A stretch of 64,000 bases of DNA from an uncultured Oscillospiraceae bacterium (GCA_934597175.1 CAKTQR010000004.1:23271-87270), one strand, 5' to 3'. Shown: positions 7,343 through 16,190, counted from the first letter of the stretch. The notes: generated from the letters alone by a model not told the origin. A program made the numbers and translations.

Positions 7343-10300
7343 ATGAGAAAGAAAATTTTGAGCATATTTCTTGCAGCCTGCCTGATATTCAGTCTGCTGC
7401 CCGTCTCGGCAATGGCGGATGCGGCGGAAAGCGGCAGCTGCGGAGATAACCTCACATGGACGCTTGAAAACGGCGTTCTGACTATCTCCGGCACGGGCAA
7501 GATGTGGGGGTTTAGTTACATCTCAAAGTCGGATGGAAGCGGCCCGCAAACCAGAGCGCCTTGGTGCGAATATTACGAAGCGATTGAGCGTGTTGTCATC
7601 GAAAACGGCGTAACGAGCATCGGGTACTATGCATTCTCAGGCTGCACCAGCCTTGCTAGTATCGTTATCCCTGACAGCGTTGAGCTCATCGGCAACTACG
7701 CATTTTCTGGATGCAGCAGCCTTGAGACGGTAACGCTGGGTAATGGGCTTAAGACTATTGGAGGAAATGCGTTTAAAGACTGTACCGGTCTTAAGAGCAT
7801 CGTTATCCCCGATAGCGTTGAGTTCATCTACGGCTCATTTTCTGGATGCAGCGGTCTTGAGACGGTAACGCTGGGTAACGGACTTAAGACCATCGGAGCA
7901 AGTGCGTTTGAATATTGCACCGGCCTCACGAGCATTGTTATCCCTGACAGCGTGAAGAGCATCGGCAAAGAAGCATTTAAATACTGTGACAAGCTTGAGA
8001 CGCTGACGCTGGGAAAGGGCGTAAAGACCCTCGGAAGCATGGCTTTCGCTGGATGCGTAAAAGTCACGGATGTATATTACACCGGCGATATAAGCTCGTG
8101 GCTCGGAATAGAGTTCGGATTTGACTCAAAACCCAGCAATACCGCCAGCCGTGTTGTTAATGATGTCAACCTTTACTTCGGCGGTCAGCTTGTAACATCG
8201 GTCGTTATTCCGGACGGCGTAACGAGCATTGGAAACTATGCGTTCGCAGGCTGTGGCAGAATTGAGAGCGTGACCATACCCGACAGCGTAACAAGCATCG
8301 GAAAAGAAGCGTTCAGTTATTGCGAAGGGCTTAAAACTATCGATATTCCCAACAGCGTGACAAGCATCGGTGAAGATGCGTTTGAGTGCTGCACCGGTCT
8401 TAAAAGCGCAAAGCTTTCGGACAACTTAAATAGCATCAGCGATTGGATGTTCATAGGCTGTAGAAACCTCAAGAGCGTAAACATACCCGACGGTGTAACA
8501 AGCATCGGCAAAGAAGCGTTCGACGGTTGCAAGAGGCTCACGAGCATCGATATCCCCAACGGCGTGACCAGCATCGGCGACGAAGCGTTTAGATATTGCA
8601 GCAGCCTGGCGAGTATTGTTATCCCTGACAGCGTGAAGAGCATCGGAAACGAAGCATTTGAATACTGTGACAAGCTTGAGACGCTGACGCTGGGCAAGGG
8701 AATAACAGCTATCGGAAGAGCGGCATTTCCCAACAGCATTTCGAAAATGTATTACACCGGCGATATAAACTCATGGCTCGGCATAAAATTTGCAATCAAT
8801 GCGAAACCTAGCAATTGCGACTTATATTTTGACGGGCAGCTTGTGACCTCCATCGTCATTCCTGACGGTGTAAAGAGCATCGGAGACTATGCATTTAGCG
8901 ACTGCGACAGCATTGTAAGTGTGACCATTTCCAGTAGCGTGACAAGCATCGGATACTATGCATTCAGTTACTGCGATAGCATTGTAAGCGTTACCATCCC
9001 CGGCAGCGTAACCAACATCGGAAGCGGCGCATTCAAAGGCTGTAGTAAACTCACAAATATTGTCATCCCCAACAGCGTGACGAATATCGGTGAGAATGCA
9101 CTCGGCTACATTAAGGACATTGCGTTCGGTGGTACGGCGGACGAATGGGACGATATCGGCTATACCTTTGATTCGGGAGCACAGTCGGTGAATGTGCACT
9201 ACAACTGCACCACACTTGACGGACACTATGTCCAAACCGAAAAAGTGGAGCCGACCTGCACGGTGGACGGTTATATCAAATATCGCTGCGCCTGCGGATA
9301 CGAGTACACGGAAACACTCACACTGGAGCACAACTATGTCCTCGTGAGAACGGAGGCACCCACCTGCACCGCACACGGCTATGACATTTATAAGTGCACC
9401 TACTGCGGCAACGAAAAGAAAGAGTATCACGATGATGTGATAAAAGGCCACAATTATATCGACACCGTCATACAGCCGACCTGCACCTCTGACGGCTACA
9501 CGCTGCACAAGTGCAGCAATTGTGGCGACAGCTACACCGATACTTATCAGTACGCCCTCGGCCACAGCTACGGCAATTGGACGGTAACGACTGCACCCAC
9601 CTGCACCGCAAGGGGTGTGGAGACCAGAACCTGCACTCGCTGCAATGCGGCGCAGACTAGAGATGTAAGCACCATTGGCCACAATTATATCGACACTGTT
9701 GTACAGCCGACCTGCACCTCCGGCGGCTATACAGTGCGCAAGTGCAGCAATTGCGGCAACAGCTCTACCTACAACTACACCGCCGCACTCGGTCACAGCT
9801 ACGCAAACGGCAAGTGCACACGCTGCGGTGCGGCAGACCCCAATTATACGCCTGCACCCGCCGCTCCCGAGCTTAAGATAACCACCTCGGCGGGCAAGCC
9901 AAAGATCAGCTGGAGTGCGGTCGACGGGGCGACGAAGTATTGGATATATCGCAGCACCGACGGGAAGAATTTCAAGGTCTATGACACCGTCACGAGTACA
10001 AGCTACACCAACACCGGTGCGGTCATCGGAACGACTTACTACTACAAGGTCAAGGCGGTCAAGGTCGTTGACGGCAAGAATGTTTCCTCCGCCGACAGCG
10101 CCGTCAAGAGCGTCAGGTGCAATCCCGCAGCGCCGACGGTGAGCATCAGCAGGGTAAACGGCAAGGCAAAGCTCAGCTGGAAAGCGGTTTCCGGCGCAAC
10201 GAAGTATTGGGTGTATCGCTCGACCGATGGGAAGAACTTCTCGGTCTACACCACCGTCACCGGCACGAGCTACACCAATTCCGGCGCAGCGTCGGGCACG

Positions 10301-10660
10301 AAGTATTACTACAAAGTCAAGGCGGTTGCGTCCGTGAACGGCGTGAATGTCGCCTCGGCGTTCAGCAGCGCAAAGAACATCATCACGACGCTTGCAAAGC
10401 CGACAGTCAAGATAACGACCTCGAATGGTAAACCGAAGATCACATGGAGTGCTGTCAAGGGTGCGGATAAGTATTATGTGTATCGCTCCACCGACGGCAA
10501 AAACTTCAGCTACTACGACACCACCAAGAGCACATCCTACACCAACACCGGCGCAAAGAAAAACACCAAATATTATTACAAAGTGCGTGCGGTCTGCGCA
10601 TCGAACAGCTACGCAAACTCCGCCCAGAGCACGGCGGTCAGCGTAAAAGCAACGAAATAA
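7343..10660 (+). CDS. Secreted BspA-like leucine-rich-repeat protein with fibronectin-like C-terminus
   Basis: The 1105-residue product has a signal peptide (residues 1-25, MRKKILSIFLAACLIFSLLP...AMA). About eighteen LRR_5 (BspA/Treponema-type) repeats follow, built on the pattern xxIVIPDSVTSIGxxAFxxC, then four or five copies of a Cys-rich unit (PTCTxxGYxxxxCxxCG), and from about residue 840 three ~88-residue fibronectin-III-like units built on KISWSAVxGATKYWIYRSTDGKNF. No sortase motif or S-layer anchor is visible. BspA-like proteins are surface or secreted binding proteins of gut and oral bacteria. GGAGAG lies 7 bases before the ATG at 7343. Internal DNA repeats make the locus prone to length variation. 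Confidence 0.9.
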   Translation: MRKKILSIFLAACLIFSLLPVSAMADAAESGSCGDNLTWTLENGVLTISGTGKMWGFSYISKSDGSGPQTRAPWCEYYEAIERVVIENGVTSIGYYAFSGCTSLASIVIPDSVELIGNYAFSGCSSLETVTLGNGLKTIGGNAFKDCTGLKSIVIPDSVEFIYGSFSGCSGLETVTLGNGLKTIGASAFEYCTGLTSIVIPDSVKSIGKEAFKYCDKLETLTLGKGVKTLGSMAFAGCVKVTDVYYTGDISSWLGIEFGFDSKPSNTASRVVNDVNLYFGGQLVTSVVIPDGVTSIGNYAFAGCGRIESVTIPDSVTSIGKEAFSYCEGLKTIDIPNSVTSIGEDAFECCTGLKSAKLSDNLNSISDWMFIGCRNLKSVNIPDGVTSIGKEAFDGCKRLTSIDIPNGVTSIGDEAFRYCSSLASIVIPDSVKSIGNEAFEYCDKLETLTLGKGITAIGRAAFPNSISKMYYTGDINSWLGIKFAINAKPSNCDLYFDGQLVTSIVIPDGVKSIGDYAFSDCDSIVSVTISSSVTSIGYYAFSYCDSIVSVTIPGSVTNIGSGAFKGCSKLTNIVIPNSVTNIGENALGYIKDIAFGGTADEWDDIGYTFDSGAQSVNVHYNCTTLDGHYVQTEKVEPTCTVDGYIKYRCACGYEYTETLTLEHNYVLVRTEAPTCTAHGYDIYKCTYCGNEKKEYHDDVIKGHNYIDTVIQPTCTSDGYTLHKCSNCGDSYTDTYQYALGHSYGNWTVTTAPTCTARGVETRTCTRCNAAQTRDVSTIGHNYIDTVVQPTCTSGGYTVRKCSNCGNSSTYNYTAALGHSYANGKCTRCGAADPNYTPAPAAPELKITTSAGKPKISWSAVDGATKYWIYRSTDGKNFKVYDTVTSTSYTNTGAVIGTTYYYKVKAVKVVDGKNVSSADSAVKSVRCNPAAPTVSISRVNGKAKLSWKAVSGATKYWVYRSTDGKNFSVYTTVTGTSYTNSGAASGTKYYYKVKAVASVNGVNVASAFSSAKNIITTLAKPTVKITTSNGKPKITWSAVKGADKYYVYRSTDGKNFSYYDTTKSTSYTNTGAKKNTKYYYKVRAVCASNSYANSAQSTAVSVKATK

Positions 10661-10667
10661 ACCGCAA

Positions 10668-10736
10668 GCCCCCGTGGAGACACGGGGGCTGTTCAGACGG
10701 AAAAAACTCGGGTATTCGATGTGAATACCCGAGTTT
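10668..10736 (+). terminator. Two consecutive terminator hairpins
   Basis: GCCCCCGTG/CACGGGGGC (10668-10689) is followed by AAAACTCGGGTATTC/GAATACCCGAGTTTT (10703-10736), the latter with flanking A- and T-tracts. Confidence 0.8.
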
Positions 10737-10869
10737 TCCTTTGCGCAAAGTTTTGTGTTTATTGGGGGATATTTTGAGGAGTTCCGCACTGCCTGAGCAG
10801 GCGGTTATGGCATTTGTCTGTTGTGTGAAATTAAACTGTACGCAAATGATGTTAGTTGCAAGCGTTGGA

Positions 10870-11067
10870 GATCAAAAAGGGGAAGGTAAAGGTTGTTAGT
10901 TAGTTGATTTTTTGATCCTCAGGGGGCGCCGAGCCGGAGCGTACAAGCATCTGAAAGAGTACGGCTGCCGCCGAAGCCCCCTGAGTTTCATTTTCTCAGA
11001 CCCTTGTCATTGAGAGAGGTGTCATGGTCTGAGCTTCGGCCTGCCGGTCGGTCATGTCAGTCCGAAG
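10870..11067 (+). ncRNA. Candidate structured RNA upstream of a DtxR-type regulator
   Basis: A 650-base gene-free stretch holds four consecutive hairpins: GATCAAAAA/TTTTTGATC (10870-10917), CTCAGGGGGC/GCCCCCTGAG (10918-10985), CTCAGACC/GGTCTGAG (10995-11033) and CTTCGG/CCGAAG (11034-11067). The first two abut directly and could stack. I compared it mentally with common riboswitches, 6S RNA, tmRNA, SRP RNA and RNase P RNA and found no match. Strand is assigned only from the direction of the downstream gene. No small reading frame with a ribosome site was seen here. Confidence 0.45.
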
Positions 11068-11199
11068 AGGTGTATGGGGGGATCATAGAAAGGAAGTACA
11101 CTAAGTATAAGTTAAGACATCCGAAGCTTGGCTTGATGTAAAGGATCTGAGGTAGCAAATCATTTCGCTCAATATGTAGGAGTCTCGGACATCAGTTTG

Positions 11200-11250
11200 A
11201 GTTACCCTTAGCTAACTTATGACCTTATTATAGTTACCCTAGGCTAACTT
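11200..11250. promoter_or_regulatory. Two DtxR/IdeR-like boxes
   Basis: Two 19-bp boxes, AGTTACCCTTAGCTAACTT (11200-11218) and AGTTACCCTAGGCTAACTT (11232-11250), differ at two bases and lie 32 bp apart, about three helical turns. The near-palindromic GTTA-N8-TAAC core resembles DtxR/IdeR operators. A third, weaker copy (AGTTAGCCAAAAGCAACTT, 11320-11338) overlaps the -35 of the following gene, which itself encodes a DtxR-type protein: likely autoregulation. Confidence 0.65.
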
Positions 11251-11336
11251 GTCAATAGTTTTTTTGAAAAAAATCAAAAAAATTTATTGTGTACCAGTTG
11301 TTATGATAAAATTTAGCGAAGTTAGCCAAAAGCAAC

Positions 11337-11364
11337 TTGACTTCCGTGGGCAAACTGATATAAT
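11337..11364 (+). promoter_or_regulatory. Promoter of the DtxR-type regulator
   Basis: TTGACT (11337-11342), 16-base spacer, TATAAT (11359-11364). The third DtxR-like box overlaps the -35. Confidence 0.75.
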
Positions 11365-11395
11365 AAGACCAAAGAGCAAATTAAGGAGAAACATC

Positions 11396-11755
11396 ATGCA
11401 CGAATCCGGCGAAATGTACCTCGAAACTATATTGGTCCTGGGCAAGAAAAAGCCCACCGTTCGGGCGGTCGATGTCGCCGAGGATCTGGGCTATTCGAAG
11501 GCCTCGGTCAGCAGGGGGCTGTCCCGCCTCAAGACCGACGGGTGCATTCTTGTAGATGCCGACGGCTACATTGCGCTGACCGAAAAGGGCAGGCAGATCG
11601 CCGAGAAGATATACGAGCGGCATGTCGTCCTTTCAAGGACACTGATGTCCCTCGGCGTGGACGAGGAAACGGCGCTTTCCGACGCCTGCAAAATGGAGCA
11701 CGACCTCAGCGACCGCTCGTTTGAAGCGATAAAAAAACATTTCAGTCTCGATTAA
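11396..11755 (+). CDS. DtxR/MntR-family metal-dependent transcriptional regulator
   Basis: The 119-residue product begins MHESGEMYLETILVLG, typical of the MntR/DtxR family, with the winged helix at about residues 20-60 (VRAVDVAEDLGYSKASVSRGLSRL) and the metal-binding/dimer segment with EKIYERHVVLSRTL and CKMEHDLSDRSF. The C-terminal SH3-like domain of DtxR is absent, as in MntR. It probably senses Fe(II) or Mn(II). AGGAG lies 8 bases before the ATG. Boxes upstream suggest autoregulation, but no metal transporter is adjacent, so its wider regulon must lie elsewhere. Confidence 0.88.
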   Translation: MHESGEMYLETILVLGKKKPTVRAVDVAEDLGYSKASVSRGLSRLKTDGCILVDADGYIALTEKGRQIAEKIYERHVVLSRTLMSLGVDEETALSDACKMEHDLSDRSFEAIKKHFSLD

Positions 11756-11783
11756 CAACTTCTGCATATCGTTATTGCAATAT

Positions 11784-11981
11784 CCCGACCGGTAAGTGCA
11801 CATTAAAGTTTAGTCCGTACATCAGCATATTGGTGCACACAAATTTTTCCGCAGTATATTAAACCTCCGCAGTGAAAACGACCGGTGCACCGATACCCCG
11901 TACCGGGATTCCAAAGGGTGGTTAAACGCCTTTGGTTGCGTTTCTTTTGCAACTTTTCTTTCGGCAACACAAAGAAAAGTT
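11784..11981 (+). repeat. Dispersed repeat, family 2, copy B
   Basis: This gene-free block is the counterpart of copy A at 5150-5483 in inverted orientation. The core 11859-11922 is nearly identical, and the block ends in an AACTTTTCTTT...AAAGAAAAGTT hairpin (11951-11981). No reading frame is conserved between copies. Confidence 0.75.
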
Positions 11982-11991
11982 GGTAAAAAAT

Positions 11992-12020
11992 AAAAGCAAG
12001 CCCTTCGGCTTGCTTTTTTT
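11992..12020. terminator. Terminator of the ArsR operon
   Basis: AAAAGCAAGCC - CTTC - GGCTTGCTTTT, with A- and T-tracts, directly after the minus-strand arsR stop. Confidence 0.88.
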
Positions 12021-12391
12021 CATTCTTCTACATGATCCATGCCTTGGCTCACTATCGTGCGGACATGGTCGTCTGCGAGGGAGTAGTACACGGACTTGCC
12101 CTCACGGCGGCTCTTTACGAGCCGATTGTTTTTGAGTATCCTCAGCTGGTGCGATATCGCCGAGTCGGTCATGTTCAGCACCGACGCAAGGCCGCACACG
12201 CACGCTTCCGATTCAAGGAGGACAAAAAGTATCCTCATCCTCGTCGAGTCGCCGAAGGTCTTGAACAGCTCCGCCAGGTCGTAGATATCCTCCTCGGGCG
12301 GCATTTTCTCTGCAACTATTTTTCTGAGCCGCTCGTGCTCTTTTTCGTCGTCGAGCTGCTCGCTGCGAATTTCATCGGACACAATCGTCAC
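12020..12391 (-). CDS. ArsR/SmtB-family metal-sensing repressor
   Basis: The 123-residue product has the ArsR winged helix and carries the metal-site motif ELFKTFGDSTRMRILFVLLESEACVCGLASVLNMTDSAISHQLRIL (CVCxL in helix 3, as in CadC/ArsR sensors). C-terminal histidines (DDH...DH) may form a second Zn site. It is the last gene of a minus-strand operon with a P-type ATPase and an HMA protein. It likely derepresses that operon on Zn, Cd or Pb binding by releasing the palindrome at 14553-14580. The arrangement, repressor last, is less usual than repressor first. Confidence 0.9.
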   Translation of the reverse strand: MTIVSDEIRSEQLDDEKEHERLRKIVAEKMPPEEDIYDLAELFKTFGDSTRMRILFVLLESEACVCGLASVLNMTDSAISHQLRILKNNRLVKSRREGKSVYYSLADDHVRTIVSQGMDHVEE

Positions 12392-12428
12392 TTCCTTTAC
12401 TCATATTATATCACTTTTTGCCCTGATT

Positions 12429-14297
12429 TCAAAGTTTTTTTACATTCAGCGCACGGATGGCGTTGAGCACGGCGATGACCATGACGCCGACATCGGCGAA
12501 GATGCCGACCCACATGTTCGCAATACCCACGGCGACGAGTGCAAGGCAGATGACCTTAACGCCGATGGCAAAATAAATATTTTCATGCACTATGCGCAGC
12601 GCCTTGCGGGAGATGCGGATGGCCTTAGATATTTTGCGGGGGTCGTCGTCCATGAGGACTATATCCGCCGCCTCGATGGCAGCGTCCGAGCCCAGAGCGC
12701 CCATTGCGATGCCGATATCGGCACGGGACAGCACGGGGGCGTCGTTGATGCCGTCGCCGACGAATGCAAGCTTTTCCTTGCCGCCGAGACCGCCTAAAAG
12801 CTCCTCGACCTTGCTGACCTTGTCGGCGGGCAGCAGCTCGCTGTACACCTCGTCGATGCCGAGCTCGGCTGCCGTTGCGTCGGCTATGCGCTTAGCGTCG
12901 CCCGTGAGCATGACGGTCTTTTTAATGCCGCTTTGCTTGAGAGCTGCAATTGCATCCTTTGCGCCGTCCTTGAGCTTGTCGGAGATGAGGATAACGCCGC
13001 AGTAAGCGCCGTCGACTGCCACATGCACGAGCGTACCCGGCTCATTGCAGGGCGGCACTTCGATGCCGATGCTCGACATGAGCCTTGCATTGCCCGCAGC
13101 GACCGATTTGCCGTCAAACACCGCCGTAACGCCGTTGCCGCTGATTTCATGCACATCCGCCAAACGCTCGGGATCGACGGCTTTGCCGTAGGCGGCCTTG
13201 AGGCTCTTGCTTATCGGGTGATCGGAGTAGCACTCGGCGTAGGCGGCAAGCTCCAAAAGCTCGGCTTCGTCGACGGTGTTATTATACACGCCGCTGACCT
13301 CGAACACGCCTCTTGTGAGCGTGCCGGTCTTGTCAAACACGACATGGCGCACCTCGGACAGACCCTCGAGGTAGTTCGAGCCCTTGACGAGCACGCCTGC
13401 GTTGCTGGCACCGCCGATGCCCGCAAAGAAGGTGAGGGGGATGCTTATAACGAGCGCACAGGGACAGCTGATGACGAGGAAGGTCAGCGCACGGTAAAGC
13501 CACACATCCCAGCCTGAGGGGTTGCCCATGGCAAGCGACACCACCGGCGGGATTATTGCCAGCGCCAGTGCGCCTGCGCACACTGCGGGGGTGTACACCC
13601 TTGCAAAGCGGGTGATGAACGCTTCGGACCTGGACTTTTTCGAGCTTGCGTTTTCGACAAGGTCGAGTATCTTCGAGACCGTCGACTCGCCGAATTCACG
13701 GCTGGTCTTTATCTTAATTACGCCGCTTAAATTAATGCAGCCGCTGAGCGCTTCGTCGCCGCACTTGGCGTCACGGGGGACGCTCTCGCCGGTGAGGGCG
13801 GCGGTGTCGAGCGTGGTGCTGCCATCGACGATCGTGCCGTCGATGGGTATCTTTTCGCCGGGCTTGACGACGATTATCGAGCCTATCTCGACCTCGTCAG
13901 GGTCGACCTGCTCAAGCTCGCCGTCGGCGTTTTCAATGTTGGCGTAGTCGGGGCGGATATCCATGAGCTGGCTAATGTTGCGGCGGCTTCTGCCGACTGC
14001 AATGCTCTGGAAAAGCTCGCCGGTCTGGTAAAACAGCATGACCGCCGCCGCTTCCTTGTAGTCGCCGAGGCCCATTGCGCCGAGCGTTGCGACCGCCATG
14101 AGGAAGTTTTCATCAAACGGCTGCTTGTTCTTAATGCCCTTGCAGGCCTTGATGAGGATATCGTAGCCTATGGTGAGGTAGGCAATGAGAAACAGCACAA
14201 AGCCGAGCCAGCCCTGGGGGTCGGTGATAACAAATATCAGCATCAAAACTGCTGCGATTATGATTCGCAGCAGTACCTTTTTTTGCTTCTTATTCAT
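12429..14297 (-). CDS. Heavy-metal P1B-type ATPase (ZntA/CadA-like)
   Basis: The ~622-residue product is a metal-exporting ATPase with TGES (about residue 170), the CPC transmembrane metal site (about 279), the phosphorylation motif DKTGT (about 323) and GDGINDAPVLSRADIGIAMG. It lacks the N-terminal HMA domain usual in ZntA/CadA; that domain is supplied as the separate gene just upstream. The CPC motif with the ArsR partner favours Zn/Cd/Pb export. The ATG at 14297 is chosen; an in-frame GTG at 14306 immediately follows the upstream stop and is an alternative. It is translationally coupled to the HMA gene. Confidence 0.93.
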   Translation of the reverse strand: MNKKQKKVLLRIIIAAVLMLIFVITDPQGWLGFVLFLIAYLTIGYDILIKACKGIKNKQPFDENFLMAVATLGAMGLGDYKEAAAVMLFYQTGELFQSIAVGRSRRNISQLMDIRPDYANIENADGELEQVDPDEVEIGSIIVVKPGEKIPIDGTIVDGSTTLDTAALTGESVPRDAKCGDEALSGCINLSGVIKIKTSREFGESTVSKILDLVENASSKKSRSEAFITRFARVYTPAVCAGALALAIIPPVVSLAMGNPSGWDVWLYRALTFLVISCPCALVISIPLTFFAGIGGASNAGVLVKGSNYLEGLSEVRHVVFDKTGTLTRGVFEVSGVYNNTVDEAELLELAAYAECYSDHPISKSLKAAYGKAVDPERLADVHEISGNGVTAVFDGKSVAAGNARLMSSIGIEVPPCNEPGTLVHVAVDGAYCGVILISDKLKDGAKDAIAALKQSGIKKTVMLTGDAKRIADATAAELGIDEVYSELLPADKVSKVEELLGGLGGKEKLAFVGDGINDAPVLSRADIGIAMGALGSDAAIEAADIVLMDDDPRKISKAIRISRKALRIVHENIYFAIGVKVICLALVAVGIANMWVGIFADVGVMVIAVLNAIRALNVKKL

Positions 14298-14309
14298 AGC
14301 GACCACTCA

Positions 14310-14528
14310 TCAAAGGAAGATCTCGCAGTCGTCCTCGACCTTCTTGCAGTTTTTCAGGACATCCTGCATGACGGCCTTGACATCTGCGCCCTCCTCGAAC
14401 TCGACGATCATCTTCAGCGCCATGAAGTTGACGACGCAATCGGCAACGCCGGCGGTGTCCTTTGCGGCCTGCTCCATCTTGGCAGCGCAGTTTGCGCAGT
14501 CAACATCGATCTTGTAGGTCTTTTTCAT
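14310..14528 (-). CDS. Stand-alone HMA metal-binding protein
   Basis: A 72-residue ferredoxin-like HMA domain beginning MKKTYKIDVDCANCAAKMEQ. The CANC motif binds a soft metal ion. It ends with acidic and cysteine residues (NCKKVEDDCEIFL) that could add ligands. First gene of the operon, with the P-type ATPase starting 13 bases after its stop, so it is probably the detached N-terminal domain or metallochaperone of that pump. GGAGG lies 6 bases before the ATG. Confidence 0.92.
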   Translation of the reverse strand: MKKTYKIDVDCANCAAKMEQAAKDTAGVADCVVNFMALKMIVEFEEGADVKAVMQDVLKNCKKVEDDCEIFL

Positions 14529-14552
14529 ATCATTATTCCTCCGAAATATTAT

Positions 14553-14580
14553 AATTGAACATTTGAACGATTGTTCAATT
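14553..14580. promoter_or_regulatory. ArsR/SmtB-type operator
   Basis: AATTGAACA - 10 nt - TGTTCAATT inverted repeat just upstream of the HMA/ATPase/arsR operon; the TGAAC/GTTCA half-sites are typical of SmtB/CzrA/CadC operators. Confidence 0.75.
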
Positions 14581-14633
14581 ATGTTATACTACTACCGATG
14601 TCAATTGTCAATGCCCAAAATAAAATTTTTTTC

Positions 14634-14662
14634 GAAAAAAATTCGCCCCGTGATGGGGCGAA
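14634..14662 (-). terminator. Terminator of the cbi transporter operon
   Basis: TTCGCCCC/GGGGCGAA hairpin; on the minus strand it is followed by a long T-run, immediately after the cbiO stop. Confidence 0.88.
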
Positions 14663-14664
14663 GA

Positions 14665-15381
14665 TTATTTCATTAAACTTATAGGTACTTCGAGGCGGTT
14701 TTGCTCGAGAAGTTCTTTGTTTGAAAGTATCTCGTCGGTCTTGCCGCTTGCTGCGACCGAGCCGCCGCCTATGAGCAGCACACGGGTGCAGGTCTCGCGA
14801 ATCATCTCAAGATCGTGCGAGGCGATGAGCTTGGTTTGCGGCAGCGTGTTTATGACATTGATGACCGCCCGGCGATTGTACGGGTCGAGGGACACCGACG
14901 GCTCATCCATTATAATTGCCTCGGGCTGCATGGCAAGCACCGTTGCGATTGCCGCCATGCGCTTTTCGCCGCCGGATATCTTGTGGTTGTATTTGTTCTT
15001 GAGCTTCGTGAGCCCCAGCGTTTCCAAGACCTCGTCGACCCGCTTTTCGGCATCGGGCTTCGACATGCCGTAGTTTAAAAGCCCGAACATCATGTCGTCA
15101 AAAACCGTCGGCATGAACATCTGATTATCCGAGCTTTGCAGCACGAAGCCGAGCGTTTTGCGTATCTCGGCGAGATTTTTCTTGCACACCGGCACACCCT
15201 TGACGAGCACCTCGCCCTCGTGCGGCAGCAGGCCGAGCAGCACCTTGAGCATGGTCGATTTGCCCATGCCGTTTGCGCCGATGATGCCGACCGACTCGCC
15301 CCCGGCTATCTCAAAGCTCATGCCGTCAAGCACGGGGATACCCGGCTCGTATGAAAAAGAAACTTCCTTAAAAATTATCAT
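14665..15381 (-). CDS. cbiO: ECF-type cobalt/nickel transporter ATPase CbiO
   Basis: The 238-residue ABC ATPase has Walker A GANGMGKST (about residue 35), the Q-loop context VLQSSDNQMFMPTVFDD typical of energy-coupling-factor ATPases, signature SGGEKRMAAIA, and Walker B IIMDEPSVSLDP. It powers the CbiMQO transporter. The ATG at 15381 is chosen, with GAGG 6 bases upstream; it lies 9 bases after the cbiQ stop. Third gene of a minus-strand operon with cbiM and cbiQ. Confidence 0.93.
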   Translation of the reverse strand: MIIFKEVSFSYEPGIPVLDGMSFEIAGGESVGIIGANGMGKSTMLKVLLGLLPHEGEVLVKGVPVCKKNLAEIRKTLGFVLQSSDNQMFMPTVFDDMMFGLLNYGMSKPDAEKRVDEVLETLGLTKLKNKYNHKISGGEKRMAAIATVLAMQPEAIIMDEPSVSLDPYNRRAVINVINTLPQTKLIASHDLEMIRETCTRVLLIGGGSVAASGKTDEILSNKELLEQNRLEVPISLMK

Positions 15382-15389
15382 ATCGCACC

Positions 15390-16190
15390 TCACATGACCA
15401 AATTTCCGAGCGCCTCGGCAATGTTAAGACAGCGCATCGCAAAAAATGCCGCACAGGAAATGAGCAGGAACGCAAAGTCGGCAGGCTTCAATTTGCCGCA
15501 CTCGGCGTAGACAAAGTCGCCGTTGAAGCCCCGCAGCTTCATGCTCGAATACAGCTCCTCGGCCCTGTCCATGCTCCGCAGCAGAAGCTGCCCCAAAAAC
15601 GAGCCCCACGCCGAAAACTGCACGCCCTTCTGGTGCGGCGCACGCAGACAGTAGGCGTCCATCATGACCGATACCTCCTCCATCATGACGGAGATGTAGC
15701 GGTAGGTAAGCAGCAGAAGCGTAACGATAAAGCCCGGGATGTGCAGCCGACGCAGCGCAGCACATATGCGGTCAAACGGCGTTGTCGCAACGAGAAGATA
15801 CGACGCCGTGACGCAGAAAATGCCCTTTAGCATGAGCGTTATCATCGAGATAACGCCGCCCGTGACCGTGACGCTGCCGAGGGCGAGCATCGGGGTCTTG
15901 TCGAGAAAGGGGTTTAAAAGTCCCACGGCGCAAACGAGCGGCAGCACGATGCGCAGCTTGTAAAGGCACAGGGCAAGCGATGTGCCGCTCAGCTGAAACA
16001 TCAAAACCGGGTAGAGCACCGTCACGGCGAGCGCCGCAAAGTCGTACTTGTCGATAGACACGACGACGAGGATGTAAACGACCGTGACGATGAGCTTAAC
16101 GGCCGGGTGCAGGTCGTGCACAGGCGAGCTTTCCGCCGCCAGAGCGTCCATTTCCTTTAATTCACTTATGGCATGGTCAATTTTCTTCAT
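15390..16190 (-). CDS. cbiQ: ECF-type cobalt/nickel transporter transmembrane protein CbiQ
   Basis: The 266-residue polytopic protein has about five membrane segments and the ATPase-coupling region ending SMDRAEELYSSMKLRGF, the Ala/Ser-Arg-Gly type motif of EcfT/CbiQ proteins. It couples CbiO ATP hydrolysis to the CbiM substrate subunit. It sits between cbiM and cbiO; the unusually long gap to cbiM (about 340 bases) holds a hairpin and a dispersed element. Confidence 0.92.
   Translation of the reverse strand: MKKIDHAISELKEMDALAAESSPVHDLHPAVKLIVTVVYILVVVSIDKYDFAALAVTVLYPVLMFQLSGTSLALCLYKLRIVLPLVCAVGLLNPFLDKTPMLALGSVTVTGGVISMITLMLKGIFCVTASYLLVATTPFDRICAALRRLHIPGFIVTLLLLTYRYISVMMEEVSVMMDAYCLRAPHQKGVQFSAWGSFLGQLLLRSMDRAEELYSSMKLRGFNGDFVYAECGKLKPADFAFLLISCAAFFAMRCLNIAEALGNLVM

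Noticed and set aside
7600..9100. Regularly spaced repeats that could suggest a CRISPR array
   Set aside because: They are in-frame ~69-72-base units encoding BspA-type leucine-rich repeats, with no spacer-like diversity and no cas genes.
8822..10789. 655-codon antisense frame opposite the LRR protein
   Set aside because: A product of repetitive high-GC coding sequence on the other strand, which has signal peptide, LRR repeats and ribosome site.
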